Below are positions 37,399 to 46,659 of a DNA stretch of 64,000 bases, one piece after another. Both the position numbers and the translations under genes were made by a program. The notes beneath the pieces were generated by a model that did no database searches, was not told where the DNA came from, and worked only from the letters and a program-made list of their open reading frames with translations. Origin of the DNA: Nitrosospira multiformis (lineage in GTDB: Bacteria; Pseudomonadota; Gammaproteobacteria; Burkholderiales; Nitrosomonadaceae). Every line of letters starts with the position of its first letter. Position 1 is the first letter of the stretch. The stretch spans positions 29,785-93,784 of the forward strand of contig NZ_QAOK01000011.1 in assembly GCF_003050865.1 (NCBI RefSeq), read 5' to 3'.

Positions 37399-40227
37399 TT
37401 ACACCTTCTTTAGCTCGCCCCATGCTGGCAAGGCGACTCCCGCAAGATTACCCATGCCTGTCAGGCCGACAGGGAGCCCCGCAGTACCGTGCAGCAGCCC
37501 AGGCTTGAAGCGCAGCGTCAGCCGGAAAATTTCAGCGGGAGTAGTGGCGGCATTCGCCGAGCCATCTGCCGCCGAGCCATCTGCCGTGACATCCGTCTGC
37601 GCCCTCAAGCGCAACTGCACCTCATCCCCTGCAGTCAATCCGAGATTACTTGCATCCTCCGGGTTGAGCGCGAGATAGGGCTGGGCACTGAGCTCTGCGA
37701 TGCCGGGCGCGAGGATGCTCAACTCCTCCGAACCAAAGATGTGGTGCAACGGCAACAGCAGCCATTCGCCCGGGCGCGGCTCGAAGCCGGGCGGTATATT
37801 TTCAAAATAAGCAGCTTTTTTCCCCGGCGTCGCCTGGATCAGGCGCTCGCCTGGATCCCCCCCGGAAAGCTGGCCACCCACTTCGTCCTGGAACTTGTTT
37901 AACGCCTGTATCGAATTCCAGCCGGGCGCCCAAAACCGGGAAATAAGCGACGGCGGCGGATGACCCAGGTAGCCTTCCATCGAAAATGCCAAGGCTGTAT
38001 CGGGATCATGCGGCTGTTCGGGTTCGTGGATGTTTACATTGGCGTGCATGGCGGTGCGTCCGCTATAACGATGGGACTCACGCGGAATCTTCTGTCCGTC
38101 CATACGGAAAGCCGCCGGGGGGGCGGCGCGTAAAATGGGTTCCAGGAAGGGAATCGCTGCAGCGCAAGCAGCAGTGACATCGTCCAGACTTGACCATTGC
38201 CTTTCATCCCCGCGGCCGGCAACCATGATGTCCCGCATCCAGCGCCAGCTTTCCTGGATATCGCCGGGAATATCGCGTGGAGTATCACCCTTGATATCAC
38301 CTTCGATCTCACCCTTGGGTACAAATACCTGAAAGAACCGCTGCGCCCGGCCTTCGTTATTCACAAGGGTGCCATCGGCCTCGGCAAAGGTCGCTGCCGG
38401 CAACACCACGTCAGCCTTCGCGCTGGTCGCATGCTCGATGTGGTCGATTATCACGATGTGCCGCGCGGCAGCGAGAAGCCGATCAACCATGGCGGCATCC
38501 CCCCGCCGATAAAGATCATTTTCGAGAATGATGAGAATATCCGCAGCATCGTTCATCGCTTCCAGTGCGGTTTCGAGACTGCCGCCGCCCAGCAGCATGG
38601 CGCCAAGACTGTTACATTCGGGAACTACATAGCAGAGCTCGGCAGCGCGGCCCATATTGCAAAGCGCCCATGTCACATTGGCTGCTGCCTCAACAACGGC
38701 GTTGTCTCCGCAACCCATGCCGGAAATGACCAGCGGGCGCTCAGCTGCCATCAGCTTTTCGGCGATTGCACTTGCCAATGCCTGTGTCGTGTCGGACAAA
38801 TCCGGTACCTGCGGCGCGATCGGATCGAGTGCGTGCGCTATTGCGAGCCCCAGACGGGCTAATTCAGCGGGAGGTCCCCGGAAGGTGCGGGTGGCGATAT
38901 CATCGAGTCGGGTATTCGCCATGGTGGCGATAAACAATGGCCCATGCTCTTCCTGCATCGCTGCACGCACCGCATGATCATCCCAGAGCGGAATATCCAT
39001 TTTTTTCGCTATCTTTTCCGGCTGCCGGCGCACCGACTGCCGCAGGGCCAGTCCGAGCCGCGGCGCGGTATTGGCCACATCCTCACCCAATACCAGCACC
39101 GCATCCGCCAATTCCACTTCATGCAATGACGGGGTGCGGGCAGGGCCTTTTTTTAAAATATCCAGAACGGAAGCAAGCAGGCGGGAATCCCTTTCAGAGA
39201 TTCCGAGATAAAACCGGTCGCGCCCAACGAGGGTGCGCAACGCAAAATTGGCTTCGAGCGAAGCGCGCGGAGAACCGATACCGATCACCCGGGCCCTGCC
39301 GGATAACATTTCGCCCAGATGTTGAAGCGCATCGCGTTTGCTGGCAAGTTGCAGTGGTTCGGTTCTGTTTTTTCGCAGCAGGGGTTGTCTGGTCCGGCGC
39401 TCGCTATTGACAAATTCGTAGCCGTAGCGGCCGCGGTCACACAGGAAGTAACCATTTACCGCACCATTGAAGCGGTTACGGATGCGCCGCAACACGCCGT
39501 AACGCTCGCCGGGAATGGTGTTGCAACCCAGCCCGCAATGCACACACACCGATGGCGCCGTTTGCAAATCCCACTTGCGCGTATAGTGCCGTTTCAGTGT
39601 CTTATCAGTAAAAACGCCGGTAGGGCAAACCTCCACCAGGTTCCCACTGAACTCGCTTTCGAGAACGCCATCCTGATGACGGCCGAAGTAGACCTGATTG
39701 CGCAGCATCAGTGCATCCAGGTCCCGACCGCCAGCATAATCACGATAAAACCGCGTGCAGCGATAGCATTGAATGCAGCGATTCATCTCATGGTTGACCA
39801 GCGGGCCGAGGTCCTGGTTGTGGAAGGTACGCTTGCGGCCATGGTAGCGGCGATAGACATGCCCATTCATGACCGTCATATCCTGCAGATGGCATTCGCC
39901 GCCCTCGTCACACACCGGGCAATCGTGCGGATGATTCACCATCAGCCATTCCGCCACACTCGTGCGAAATTCCTTTGCTTCGGGATCGTCGATGGAAATT
40001 CGAATCCCGTCTTTAGCGGCAGTCATGCACGCCATGACAATCTTGCCGCGCTTGTCTTCCTCGTTCTTGAACTGCTTGATCGCGCACTGGCGGCACGCGC
40101 CTACCGAGCCGAGCGCTGGATGCCAGCAGAAATAAGGCAGGTTGAATCCCAGCGAAAGGCACTCCTGCAATAAATTCTCACCATCTTTGGCAGGATAGGG
40201 ACGATTGTCGATATGGATAGTCGCCAT
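37399..40227 (-). CDS. nuoG: NADH-quinone oxidoreductase subunit G
   Basis: A 942-residue (from the second Met) iron-sulfur subunit. The N-terminus has the 2Fe-2S ligands (FCWHPALGSVGACRQC), the His-ligated 4Fe-4S cluster (HPHDCPVCDEGGECH) and CIQCYRCTRFY. A further CVHCGLGC motif for cluster N7 is present, as in E. coli. The rest is a molybdopterin-oxidoreductase-like domain without cofactor. It is about 30 residues longer than E. coli NuoG, because of a Gly-Asp-Ile-rich segment (near residues 640-656) and an Ala/Asp/Ser-rich segment near the C-terminus that carries a 15-base tandem duplication. Confidence 0.94.
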   Translation of the reverse strand: MATIHIDNRPYPAKDGENLLQECLSLGFNLPYFCWHPALGSVGACRQCAIKQFKNEEDKRGKIVMACMTAAKDGIRISIDDPEAKEFRTSVAEWLMVNHPHDCPVCDEGGECHLQDMTVMNGHVYRRYHGRKRTFHNQDLGPLVNHEMNRCIQCYRCTRFYRDYAGGRDLDALMLRNQVYFGRHQDGVLESEFSGNLVEVCPTGVFTDKTLKRHYTRKWDLQTAPSVCVHCGLGCNTIPGERYGVLRRIRNRFNGAVNGYFLCDRGRYGYEFVNSERRTRQPLLRKNRTEPLQLASKRDALQHLGEMLSGRARVIGIGSPRASLEANFALRTLVGRDRFYLGISERDSRLLASVLDILKKGPARTPSLHEVELADAVLVLGEDVANTAPRLGLALRQSVRRQPEKIAKKMDIPLWDDHAVRAAMQEEHGPLFIATMANTRLDDIATRTFRGPPAELARLGLAIAHALDPIAPQVPDLSDTTQALASAIAEKLMAAERPLVISGMGCGDNAVVEAAANVTWALCNMGRAAELCYVVPECNSLGAMLLGGGSLETALEAMNDAADILIILENDLYRRGDAAMVDRLLAAARHIVIIDHIEHATSAKADVVLPAATFAEADGTLVNNEGRAQRFFQVFVPKGEIEGDIKGDTPRDIPGDIQESWRWMRDIMVAGRGDERQWSSLDDVTAACAAAIPFLEPILRAAPPAAFRMDGQKIPRESHRYSGRTAMHANVNIHEPEQPHDPDTALAFSMEGYLGHPPPSLISRFWAPGWNSIQALNKFQDEVGGQLSGGDPGERLIQATPGKKAAYFENIPPGFEPRPGEWLLLPLHHIFGSEELSILAPGIAELSAQPYLALNPEDASNLGLTAGDEVQLRLRAQTDVTADGSAADGSANAATTPAEIFRLTLRFKPGLLHGTAGLPVGLTGMGNLAGVALPAWGELKKV
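37556..37585. repeat. 15-bp tandem duplication inside nuoG
   Basis: GCCGAGCCATCTGCC occurs twice back to back (37556-37570 and 37571-37585), in frame in nuoG. It lies in the poorly conserved C-terminal linker and adds five residues without disturbing the frame. Confidence 0.85.
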
Positions 40228-40270
40228 CACACTCGCCTTGCCAGCCTCGCTATATTTCCCGCTTCAACTC

Positions 40271-41548
40271 TCACGTCTGGCTCCAGGGGCAGCGTTTCTC
40301 ATGGATATGGCGCTCGAAATCATCGCGAAAATACTTGAGGCCGCTTTGCAGCGGCTCGGCTGCACCCGGCGCCAGGGCGCAGAAGGTATGTCCGGGACCC
40401 AGGAGGCGCGTATGGGATTCCAGCAGTTCAAGGTCGGAAGCCCGGCCGCGACCCTCCTCCATGTCCTGCAATATCTGTTCGATCCAGGAAAGCCCCGACC
40501 AGCATGGGGTGCACCAGCCGCATGACTCCTGGGCGAAAAAATGCTCCAGATTGAGCAGCATCCCAACGGGACAGGTCTTGTCATCAAGGACAATCATGGT
40601 GCCGGTGCCGAGGCGGCTGTCGGCTTTTTTCATCGAATCGAAATCCATCGCCAGGTCGAGGTGCTCGGCAGTAACAAAATCCGTCGAAGCGCCACCCGGC
40701 AGCAACCCGCGAAACTGATAGCCGTCACACATGCCGCGCGCATGCTCTTCCAGAATCTCCCGTATGGAAGTGCCCATGGGCAATTCCCATATCCCAGGAT
40801 TCTTCACTCTCCCGCTTACCCCGTACAGCTTGGTTCCGCCGTCGTCGCTGCGACTCAGGCTCTTGAACCATTCGGCGCCCTGGTTCAGGATGTGCGGAAT
40901 GTTGCACAAGGTTTCCACGTTATTGACAATGGTAGGCTTGCCCCACAGGCCGCTCACCTGGGGATATGGAGGCTTGGCGCGTGGATTGGCGCGCTTGCCT
41001 TCGAGGGCATTGAGCAGCGCAGTCTCCTCCCCGCACATATAACGCCCGGCGCTGACGTGCAGATGCATCTCCAGGCTGTATGCCGAGCCCAGGATATTTT
41101 TACCGAGGTAGCCGTGGCGGCATGCTTCAGCGATTGCCCCCTCCATGCGCCGGGCTGCCAGTTTGTAAGCCCAGCGCAGAAATACGTAAGCTACGTCAGC
41201 CTGGATCGCATAGGCGCTGATGATAATGCCCTCGATCAACTGGTGGGGGTCGCCTTCGAGCAACATGCGATCCTTGAATGTCCCCGGCTCCATCTCGTCG
41301 GCATTGCAAACGAGATACTTGGGCCGCGGCGCATCATCGCCCATCGGCACAAAACTCCATTTCTGTGCAGTTGGGAACCCCGCTCCGCCACGCCCGCGCA
41401 GATTTGATTCCTTCACCGCTGCCTGAACTTCCGCCGGCGACATGCCGAGCGCCTTGCGCAGCCCGGCATAACCGCCGGCCTTCTCGTACTGCGCAAGATC
41501 CGGCGGCTCCCTGCCCGGTGAAATGTTATGAGTCAGCGGCGTTTCCAT
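40271..41548 (-). CDS. nuoF: NADH-quinone oxidoreductase subunit F
   Basis: A 425-residue flavoprotein subunit. The NADH/FMN-binding motif is LRGRGGAGFPTAQKW, and the 4Fe-4S N3 ligands are in ESCGWCTPCW with a later Cys in HTFCALAPG. It accepts electrons from NADH. I chose ATG 41548 (METPLTHNI), overlapping nuoE by 23 bases; the upstream frame is inside nuoE. Confidence 0.96.
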   Translation of the reverse strand: METPLTHNISPGREPPDLAQYEKAGGYAGLRKALGMSPAEVQAAVKESNLRGRGGAGFPTAQKWSFVPMGDDAPRPKYLVCNADEMEPGTFKDRMLLEGDPHQLIEGIIISAYAIQADVAYVFLRWAYKLAARRMEGAIAEACRHGYLGKNILGSAYSLEMHLHVSAGRYMCGEETALLNALEGKRANPRAKPPYPQVSGLWGKPTIVNNVETLCNIPHILNQGAEWFKSLSRSDDGGTKLYGVSGRVKNPGIWELPMGTSIREILEEHARGMCDGYQFRGLLPGGASTDFVTAEHLDLAMDFDSMKKADSRLGTGTMIVLDDKTCPVGMLLNLEHFFAQESCGWCTPCWSGLSWIEQILQDMEEGRGRASDLELLESHTRLLGPGHTFCALAPGAAEPLQSGLKYFRDDFERHIHEKRCPWSQT

Positions 41549-42029
41549 CGCTCGATTTTTCTTCCTGTCGATAACTTGCCAGAATTTCATCGATCCTGGG
41601 GGGATCCAGGTCCTGGTAATGCATATCATCCACCATCATGACAGGAGCATGGTCACAGGCGCCCAGGCACACATTCGGCAATAGCGTGAAGCGCCCGTCG
41701 GCGGTGGTCTGACCCGGCCTGATACCCAGCCTGTCTCCCAGGTGCTCGCGCAGGCGTTCATAACCCATGATCCAGCAACTGACGCTGTCGCATAGCAAAA
41801 TGACATGCTTGCCTACCTGCTTGCGGAAAATCATGTTGTAGAAGGTTGCAACGCTCTCCAGTTCAGCCGGCTTCATCTGCAGTGCCTCGGCCACGTCGGC
41901 AATCCCCTCGTTCGATACCCAGCCACGATGCTGCTGCACGATCTTGAGCGCCTCGATGCATACCGCCCGATTATTCGGGTAGTGCCGCGCATGCGCTTCT
42001 ATTTCTCTCCTCTCCTGTTCGCTCAGCAT
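41526..42029 (-). CDS. nuoE: NADH-quinone oxidoreductase subunit E
   Basis: A 167-residue thioredoxin-like 2Fe-2S subunit. The four cysteines are in CDSVSCW and CLGACDHAPV, binding cluster N1a. Typical ESVATFYNMIF precedes them. It starts about 80 bases after nuoCD, and the gap contains three copies of a 13-base repeat. Confidence 0.96.
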   Translation of the reverse strand: MLSEQERREIEAHARHYPNNRAVCIEALKIVQQHRGWVSNEGIADVAEALQMKPAELESVATFYNMIFRKQVGKHVILLCDSVSCWIMGYERLREHLGDRLGIRPGQTTADGRFTLLPNVCLGACDHAPVMMVDDMHYQDLDPPRIDEILASYRQEEKSSDGNAADS

Positions 42030-42051
42030 TGTTTCCCCTCGGTATCCCCCT

Positions 42052-42090
42052 CAGCAATCCATATCAGCAATTCATATCAGCAATTCGTAT
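42052..42090. repeat. 13-bp tandem repeat between nuoE and nuoCD
   Basis: Three near-identical copies of CAGCAATtCaTAT follow each other with a 13-base period (42052-42064, 42065-42077, 42078-42090), and a fourth begins with CAGCG. They lie in the only sizeable gap of the first half of the nuo operon. Function unknown; the copies could affect spacing or mRNA structure. Confidence 0.85.
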
Positions 42091-42110
42091 CAGCGAGCCG
42101 GCGGCCTGCA

Positions 42111-43946
42111 TCAGCGGTCCACGTCGGCCATGACAAAATCGATGCTGCCCAGAATGGCGATCAAATCCGAAATCATCAGTCCACGACTGATCAAAGGAAT
42201 CATTTGCAGGTGCGGAAAGGAAGGCGTGCGGATACGCACCCGATAAGCCATGGTATTGCCGTCGCTAACCAGGTAATAGCCGTTGTTTCCCTTGGTAGCC
42301 TCGATGCCTACAAATGCTTCCCCCGGAGGAATGACAGGCCCCCAGCTCACACCCAGGAAATGATCGATGAGCGTTTCGATGTCATGCAAGGTATGCTTCT
42401 TGAGCGGCGGCGTGGTGAGCGGATGATCCGCTTTATGCAAGCCGGCCGGCATGTTTTCCAGGCACTGCTCGATGATGCGCAGGCTCTGGCGGATTTCCTG
42501 CACGCGGACGGCACAGCGATCATAGCAATCGCCATGCTGGCCGGTTGGCACATCGAACTCGAACTGGTCGTAGCCCGAATACGGCCGTGCCTTGCGGAAA
42601 TCCCATTCGAAGCCGCAGGCGCGCAGATTGGGCCCCGTCACGCCCCATTCGATCGCTTCATCTTTCGAGTAACTGCCGACACCTCGCGTCCGGGCTTTCA
42701 GGATACGGTTGCCCACAGCAATCTTGTCGTACTCAGCCAGTCTTGCAGGCATATAACCCAGGAAATCCCGCACCATCCGATCCCATCCATTGGGCAAGTC
42801 CTGAGCTACCCCGCCGATGCGATACCAGCTCGGGTGCATTCGCCCCCCACAGATGGCTTCGACGACATCGAACACTCGCTCGCGGTCGGTGAACATGAAA
42901 AATACCGGGGAAAGCGCGCCCAGGTCCTGGGTAAAAGTTCCGTAGAACACCAGATGGCTTGCAATACGAAAAAATTCAGCCATCATCACGCGCATCACCT
43001 TTACCCGATCAGGCACTTCAATGCCTGCCAGTTTTTCCACGGCTAGCACATAGGGAAGGTTGTTCATGACCCCTCCCAGGTAATCGATGCGGTCGGTGTA
43101 GGGAATGTAGGTATGCCAGGATTGGCGCTCCCCCATCTTTTCCGCTCCGCGATGGTGAAAGCCAATCTCTGGCACAGCGTCGATGATTTCCTCGCCGTCG
43201 AGCTGCAGTACAATGCGAAATACGCCATGCACGCTTGGATGGTTCGGTCCCAGGTTGAGGAACATGAAATCGGTGCCGTCGTGTGCGCGGCGCATTCCCC
43301 ATTCTTCAGGATGAAAACGCAGCGTTTCCTGCTCAGCCTCCTTCTTCTCTGCGGACAAATGGAACGGTTCCATCTCGGTCGCACGAGCCGGATGATCCTT
43401 GCGCAGGGCGTGGCCCTGCCACCAGGGGGGCAACAAAATTCGACGCAGGTGCGGGTGCCCGTCGAAGACGATCCCGAACATGTCCCATATCTCACGCTCG
43501 TACCAGTTTGCCGCAGGCCAGATATCGGTAATGGTAGGCATGCGAAGATCAGTATCGGTGAGCGCGACCTTGAGGCACACATCCGCATTGCGCTCGAACG
43601 ACAGCAGATGATAGATGACAGTGAACTGGCTTGCCGGCTGGTCTTCGCGGTGTACGCGTGTACGTTCATCAATCGCGGTCAGGTCATACAGCATTCGGTA
43701 AGGCCGCTCCGCTTCCAGTTTCAGGTAGTGCAGGACTTCATGCGCTCCGTTCCTGGAGACCCATTGCGTGGGAAGGTCATCGCCGGTTTTTTGCACTAAA
43801 CCCATTGGCCCTCCTGAGTCGCCAGTGGCAGGCGGACCAAAGCGGCTCTTCAGTTCTTCCAGCACACCTGAAGCGTTTGGCGCATCAGGCATATTCGGTA
43901 TATTCTGCATATCCCGTGGGGCGGCAAGACTGGAGGTTGCGCTCAC
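42111..43946 (-). CDS. nuoCD: NADH-quinone oxidoreductase fused subunit C/D
   Basis: A 611-residue protein that combines NuoC (about residues 30-200, with [18 protein letters not shown]) and NuoD (about residues 225-611, with [15 protein letters not shown] and the C-terminal [11 protein letters not shown]). Fusion of these two genes is typical of E. coli and relatives, whereas most betaproteobacteria keep nuoC and nuoD apart. NuoD forms the quinone pocket. The stop of nuoB overlaps its ATG as ATGA (43943-43946). The first about 30 residues are variable, so the exact start is uncertain. Confidence 0.95.
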   Translation of the reverse strand: MSATSSLAAPRDMQNIPNMPDAPNASGVLEELKSRFGPPATGDSGGPMGLVQKTGDDLPTQWVSRNGAHEVLHYLKLEAERPYRMLYDLTAIDERTRVHREDQPASQFTVIYHLLSFERNADVCLKVALTDTDLRMPTITDIWPAANWYEREIWDMFGIVFDGHPHLRRILLPPWWQGHALRKDHPARATEMEPFHLSAEKKEAEQETLRFHPEEWGMRRAHDGTDFMFLNLGPNHPSVHGVFRIVLQLDGEEIIDAVPEIGFHHRGAEKMGERQSWHTYIPYTDRIDYLGGVMNNLPYVLAVEKLAGIEVPDRVKVMRVMMAEFFRIASHLVFYGTFTQDLGALSPVFFMFTDRERVFDVVEAICGGRMHPSWYRIGGVAQDLPNGWDRMVRDFLGYMPARLAEYDKIAVGNRILKARTRGVGSYSKDEAIEWGVTGPNLRACGFEWDFRKARPYSGYDQFEFDVPTGQHGDCYDRCAVRVQEIRQSLRIIEQCLENMPAGLHKADHPLTTPPLKKHTLHDIETLIDHFLGVSWGPVIPPGEAFVGIEATKGNNGYYLVSDGNTMAYRVRIRTPSFPHLQMIPLISRGLMISDLIAILGSIDFVMADVDR

Positions 43947-44608
43947 TTTTGTACCTCGTCGGGACTGCCCAGGGTCGTGGCGCGCATTCGCTCGGAGCGC
44001 TTGAGATCCCGCTGCGATCCTTCAGCCGGTCGCTCGATTCCCTGCGGACCGATCACCCAGCTCAATGGGCGCTTTTCCTTGCCGATCGCATCCTGAAGCA
44101 GATTCAGCCCCTGCATGAATGCGTCGGGCCGAGGCGGGCAACCGGGAACATAAACATCCACGGGAAGGAATCGGTCTACACCCTGTACCACGCTGTAAAT
44201 GTCATACATTCCCCCCGAATTCGCGCATGAACCCATCGAAATAACCCAGCGCGGTTCAAGCATCTGATCGTAAAGCCGCTGGAGCACGGGCGCCATCTTG
44301 ATAAAAACCGTACCGGAAATAACGATCAGATCGGCCTGGCGAGGAGAGGCGCGGATAACTTCGGAGCCAAACCGGGCAAGGTCATACTTGCTGGTGAAGC
44401 TGGTCGCCATTTCCACATAACAGCACGACAGGCCAAAATTGTAAGGCCAGACCGAATTCTTGCGGCCCCAGGCGACAAGGTCTTGCAATCGCGTCAGCAA
44501 TACGCTGCGGCGCCCGTCTTCCTCAAAACCGTTATCGCGAATTATTGAAGACCCGGACGTTGCTGCCCCGGAGGGTTTGTCGGATGGCTTACTTAGAGAC
44601 CACTGCAT
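43943..44608 (-). CDS. nuoB: NADH-quinone oxidoreductase subunit B
   Basis: A 221-residue subunit carrying cluster N2, the electron donor to quinone. The ligand cysteines are in [23 protein letters not shown] and [11 protein letters not shown] chose ATG 44608 (MQWSLSKPS), overlapping nuoA by 20 bases. The first 40 residues are Ser/Pro-rich and variable. The C-terminus after GPQGIERP is basic and not conserved. Confidence 0.96.
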   Translation of the reverse strand: MQWSLSKPSDKPSGAATSGSSIIRDNGFEEDGRRSVLLTRLQDLVAWGRKNSVWPYNFGLSCCYVEMATSFTSKYDLARFGSEVIRASPRQADLIVISGTVFIKMAPVLQRLYDQMLEPRWVISMGSCANSGGMYDIYSVVQGVDRFLPVDVYVPGCPPRPDAFMQGLNLLQDAIGKEKRPLSWVIGPQGIERPAEGSQRDLKRSERMRATTLGSPDEVQK

Positions 44609-45032
44609 GGTTTGGACTCCTTGAATCTTTGGCAAACCTGCCAGCCGAATGCCTGGCCGGCCCCCAATCCAGCGCACCCAGCCGCCATAAATAAGCGAGG
44701 GCCGCTACCAGAATAGATATGAAGATGATCGCCTCGATATAACCAGGCCAGCCCAATTCACGAAAAGCAACGGCCCAGGCAAAAAGGAATACAGCTTCCA
44801 CATCGAAGATCACAAAGAACACCGCGATCAGATAGAATTTGGCGGACAGGCGCAAGCGCGCAAGGCCGACAGTGACAATGCCGCTTTCAAATGGCTCGTC
44901 CGCAGCCTTCGATCTATGACGCTCTCCAATGACGTACGAAAGCGCCATGATGCCCGCAACCAGCGCGACGACGAGGAAGAAGTATGCAACCAGGGGCCAG
45001 ATTTCTGTTACTTGTGTCGCGGAAGCATTCAA
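44589..45032 (-). CDS. nuoA: NADH-quinone oxidoreductase subunit A
   Basis: First gene of the nuo operon. A 147-residue membrane subunit with three helices; the conserved loop [22 protein letters not shown] and [15 protein letters not shown] are intact. The text follows the E. coli-type NuoA. A strong AAGGAG ribosome site lies about 10 bases upstream of the ATG. The 267-base gap upstream, shared with the divergent HExxH gene, must hold the operon promoter; I found no clear box pair. Confidence 0.95.
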   Translation of the reverse strand: MNASATQVTEIWPLVAYFFLVVALVAGIMALSYVIGERHRSKAADEPFESGIVTVGLARLRLSAKFYLIAVFFVIFDVEAVFLFAWAVAFRELGWPGYIEAIIFISILVAALAYLWRLGALDWGPARHSAGRFAKDSRSPNHAVVSK

Positions 45033-45299
45033 GGATTAGGCTCCTTTGTGCTTGGTCCTTTGATTGACACCAAGATTAAACAGGCCGGTCCCCGCAAAAA
45101 GCCGCGGTCCAGAGAGGGATTACTTCAGGTGAAAGGTCAGTATTTCCCATCGAGCAGCAGACTTCTGTGCGATAACCAACACAAAAGTGGCATGCGTCCG
45201 TCGTTAGCCCGCATGAAACTATATTGACCTGCCAAGCTGACGTGTGCGTGAACCTTATCGCGACCCCACTTCCCACCTTACTCTGCCTGGTTTAACCAT

Positions 45300-46034
45300 T
45301 TGAGATTCACTCGGAACGATCAAACCGGCAAAGACCTTGCAGCCAGTTTTTTCGCTGGACTGCTATTGCTGCTTCTGCTTCTATTACCGGAACGGATGGC
45401 TTTGGCCGGCAATGACTTATTTAAAGCCGACTGCGAGAAACTGATGGGTGCCGGCAAGGTGGCGGTTGTGTACACGGATATCACCCCGGCCGAGGACAGC
45501 TCGCGCACCGCCAAGGCACTTCAATCGGTGTCAGGAAAGACCAGCGACGCGTATCACAACGTGTACGGACTGACGCATGCCGCACCGGAATTCAGATACG
45601 AATTCCGTGCCAGGTGGCGGACAAGCACGGACGGGCGGACGTGCATGGTGCCGGATGTCTCGGTCAAACTGGGATTTGCGGCAATGCGGGTATATCTTGC
45701 CAAGGAACTTAACGACAGCTGCAGAAGAAATATCGTGCGCAAACATGAGCTGGAGCATGTGTCCGCATGGCGGTCGCACTTTCGTATTGGAGCGAGAATG
45801 CTGGAGGAACCACTGCGCGCGGCATTTTCCCAACCGCGTTATTATGCTTCGCAAAACCAGGCGCGGGCTGACTCAAGGCCCTGGGTGGAGGGGATACTGA
45901 AACCTTTGCATCAGCGTCTGATGAATGGTGCCGTCGCCGCTCAACGCACGATCGATTCACCGGTAGCTTACCAGCGCGTAACGCAACGGTTGCACGCGTG
46001 TCCGGAAAGGCCAGTGGCATACCATGAATTCTGA
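45300..46034 (+). CDS. Secreted DUF922-like putative zinc protease
   Basis: A 244-residue protein from a TTG start at 45300. A signal peptide with a poly-Leu core (residues about 14-35, cleavage near LAGND) precedes a domain containing HELEH (148-152), an HExxH zinc-protease motif, in NIVRKHELEHVSAW. The layout, with a conserved cysteine pair before the motif, resembles DUF922-type putative metalloproteases. It is a single gene beside nuoA. Target unknown; activity is inferred from one motif only. Confidence 0.72.
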   Translation: MRFTRNDQTGKDLAASFFAGLLLLLLLLLPERMALAGNDLFKADCEKLMGAGKVAVVYTDITPAEDSSRTAKALQSVSGKTSDAYHNVYGLTHAAPEFRYEFRARWRTSTDGRTCMVPDVSVKLGFAAMRVYLAKELNDSCRRNIVRKHELEHVSAWRSHFRIGARMLEEPLRAAFSQPRYYASQNQARADSRPWVEGILKPLHQRLMNGAVAAQRTIDSPVAYQRVTQRLHACPERPVAYHEF

Positions 46035-46094
46035 TGGTTCAGATTTTCCTTAAGCTACTCCTGCTCCTTGCTGCTTCCTGCTACTTCTTCTTTG

Positions 46095-46322
46095 CTACCT
46101 CTTCTTCATATAAAACGTGAATTCACCCGCTGCTTCCGACAACGACAGCAACTCATTTCCCGTCTGCTCGGCAAAAACCTGGAAATCGATTACAGCCCCG
46201 GGATCCGTGGCGACAATTTTCAATATCTGACCCGATATCATATCCACTAGTGATTTTTTAGTACGCAATATGGGCAGCGGGCAATTCAGCCCGCGCACAT
46301 CCAGTTCTTTATCACAATTCAT
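46095..46322 (-). CDS. TusA-family sulfur carrier
   Basis: A 75-residue protein with the TusA signature LDVRGLNCPLPILRTKKS; the cysteine in NCPLP carries persulfide sulfur in TusA. TusA-like proteins feed sulfur to tRNA thiolation, molybdenum cofactor or sulfur oxidation; which applies is not shown here. The gene points away from argJ and stops close to the end of the convergent HExxH gene. Confidence 0.92.
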   Translation of the reverse strand: MNCDKELDVRGLNCPLPILRTKKSLVDMISGQILKIVATDPGAVIDFQVFAEQTGNELLSLSEAAGEFTFYMKKR

Positions 46323-46659
46323 GCATCTTCTCCTTCATTCCTGGTCCGCTTTGGTCTCATCAAGCGGCACCCCGGGTAAAGCGGGAACCCGGCGAACGAA
46401 AGCATTCGCCGATAACAATATTTCTATCAGTTACAAAAATTCTAATTTCTGTTCGTCAGGTTAATGCCGGCTATTCGGCATTATCAGCGGCTGAAAAGAT
46501 GGGATGGAGGAGAACCTGAAGATGGGTTAGCATTGCGTTTTTTCACAATCTGCTCTTCCGATTCAAAAAACAACGGGGGACGATAATACCACTGTCTTCT
46601 TTTACCCGAGCATCGATTGCGCTTCATTCGCCAATTATCTCGCCTATCTACTATCTATT
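46323..46659. promoter_or_regulatory. Divergent intergenic region tusA/argJ with a hairpin
   Basis: No gene is visible. The stretch between the divergent tusA and argJ genes must hold both promoters. An 8-base inverted repeat TAATGCCG / CGGCATTA (46462-46469 and 46476-46483, 6-base loop) is the only clear structure; it could be an operator or leader hairpin. Confidence 0.45.

Noticed and set aside
39319..40173. Long plus-strand frame opposite nuoG
   Set aside because: It lies fully within nuoG, which is well conserved, and shows no domain.
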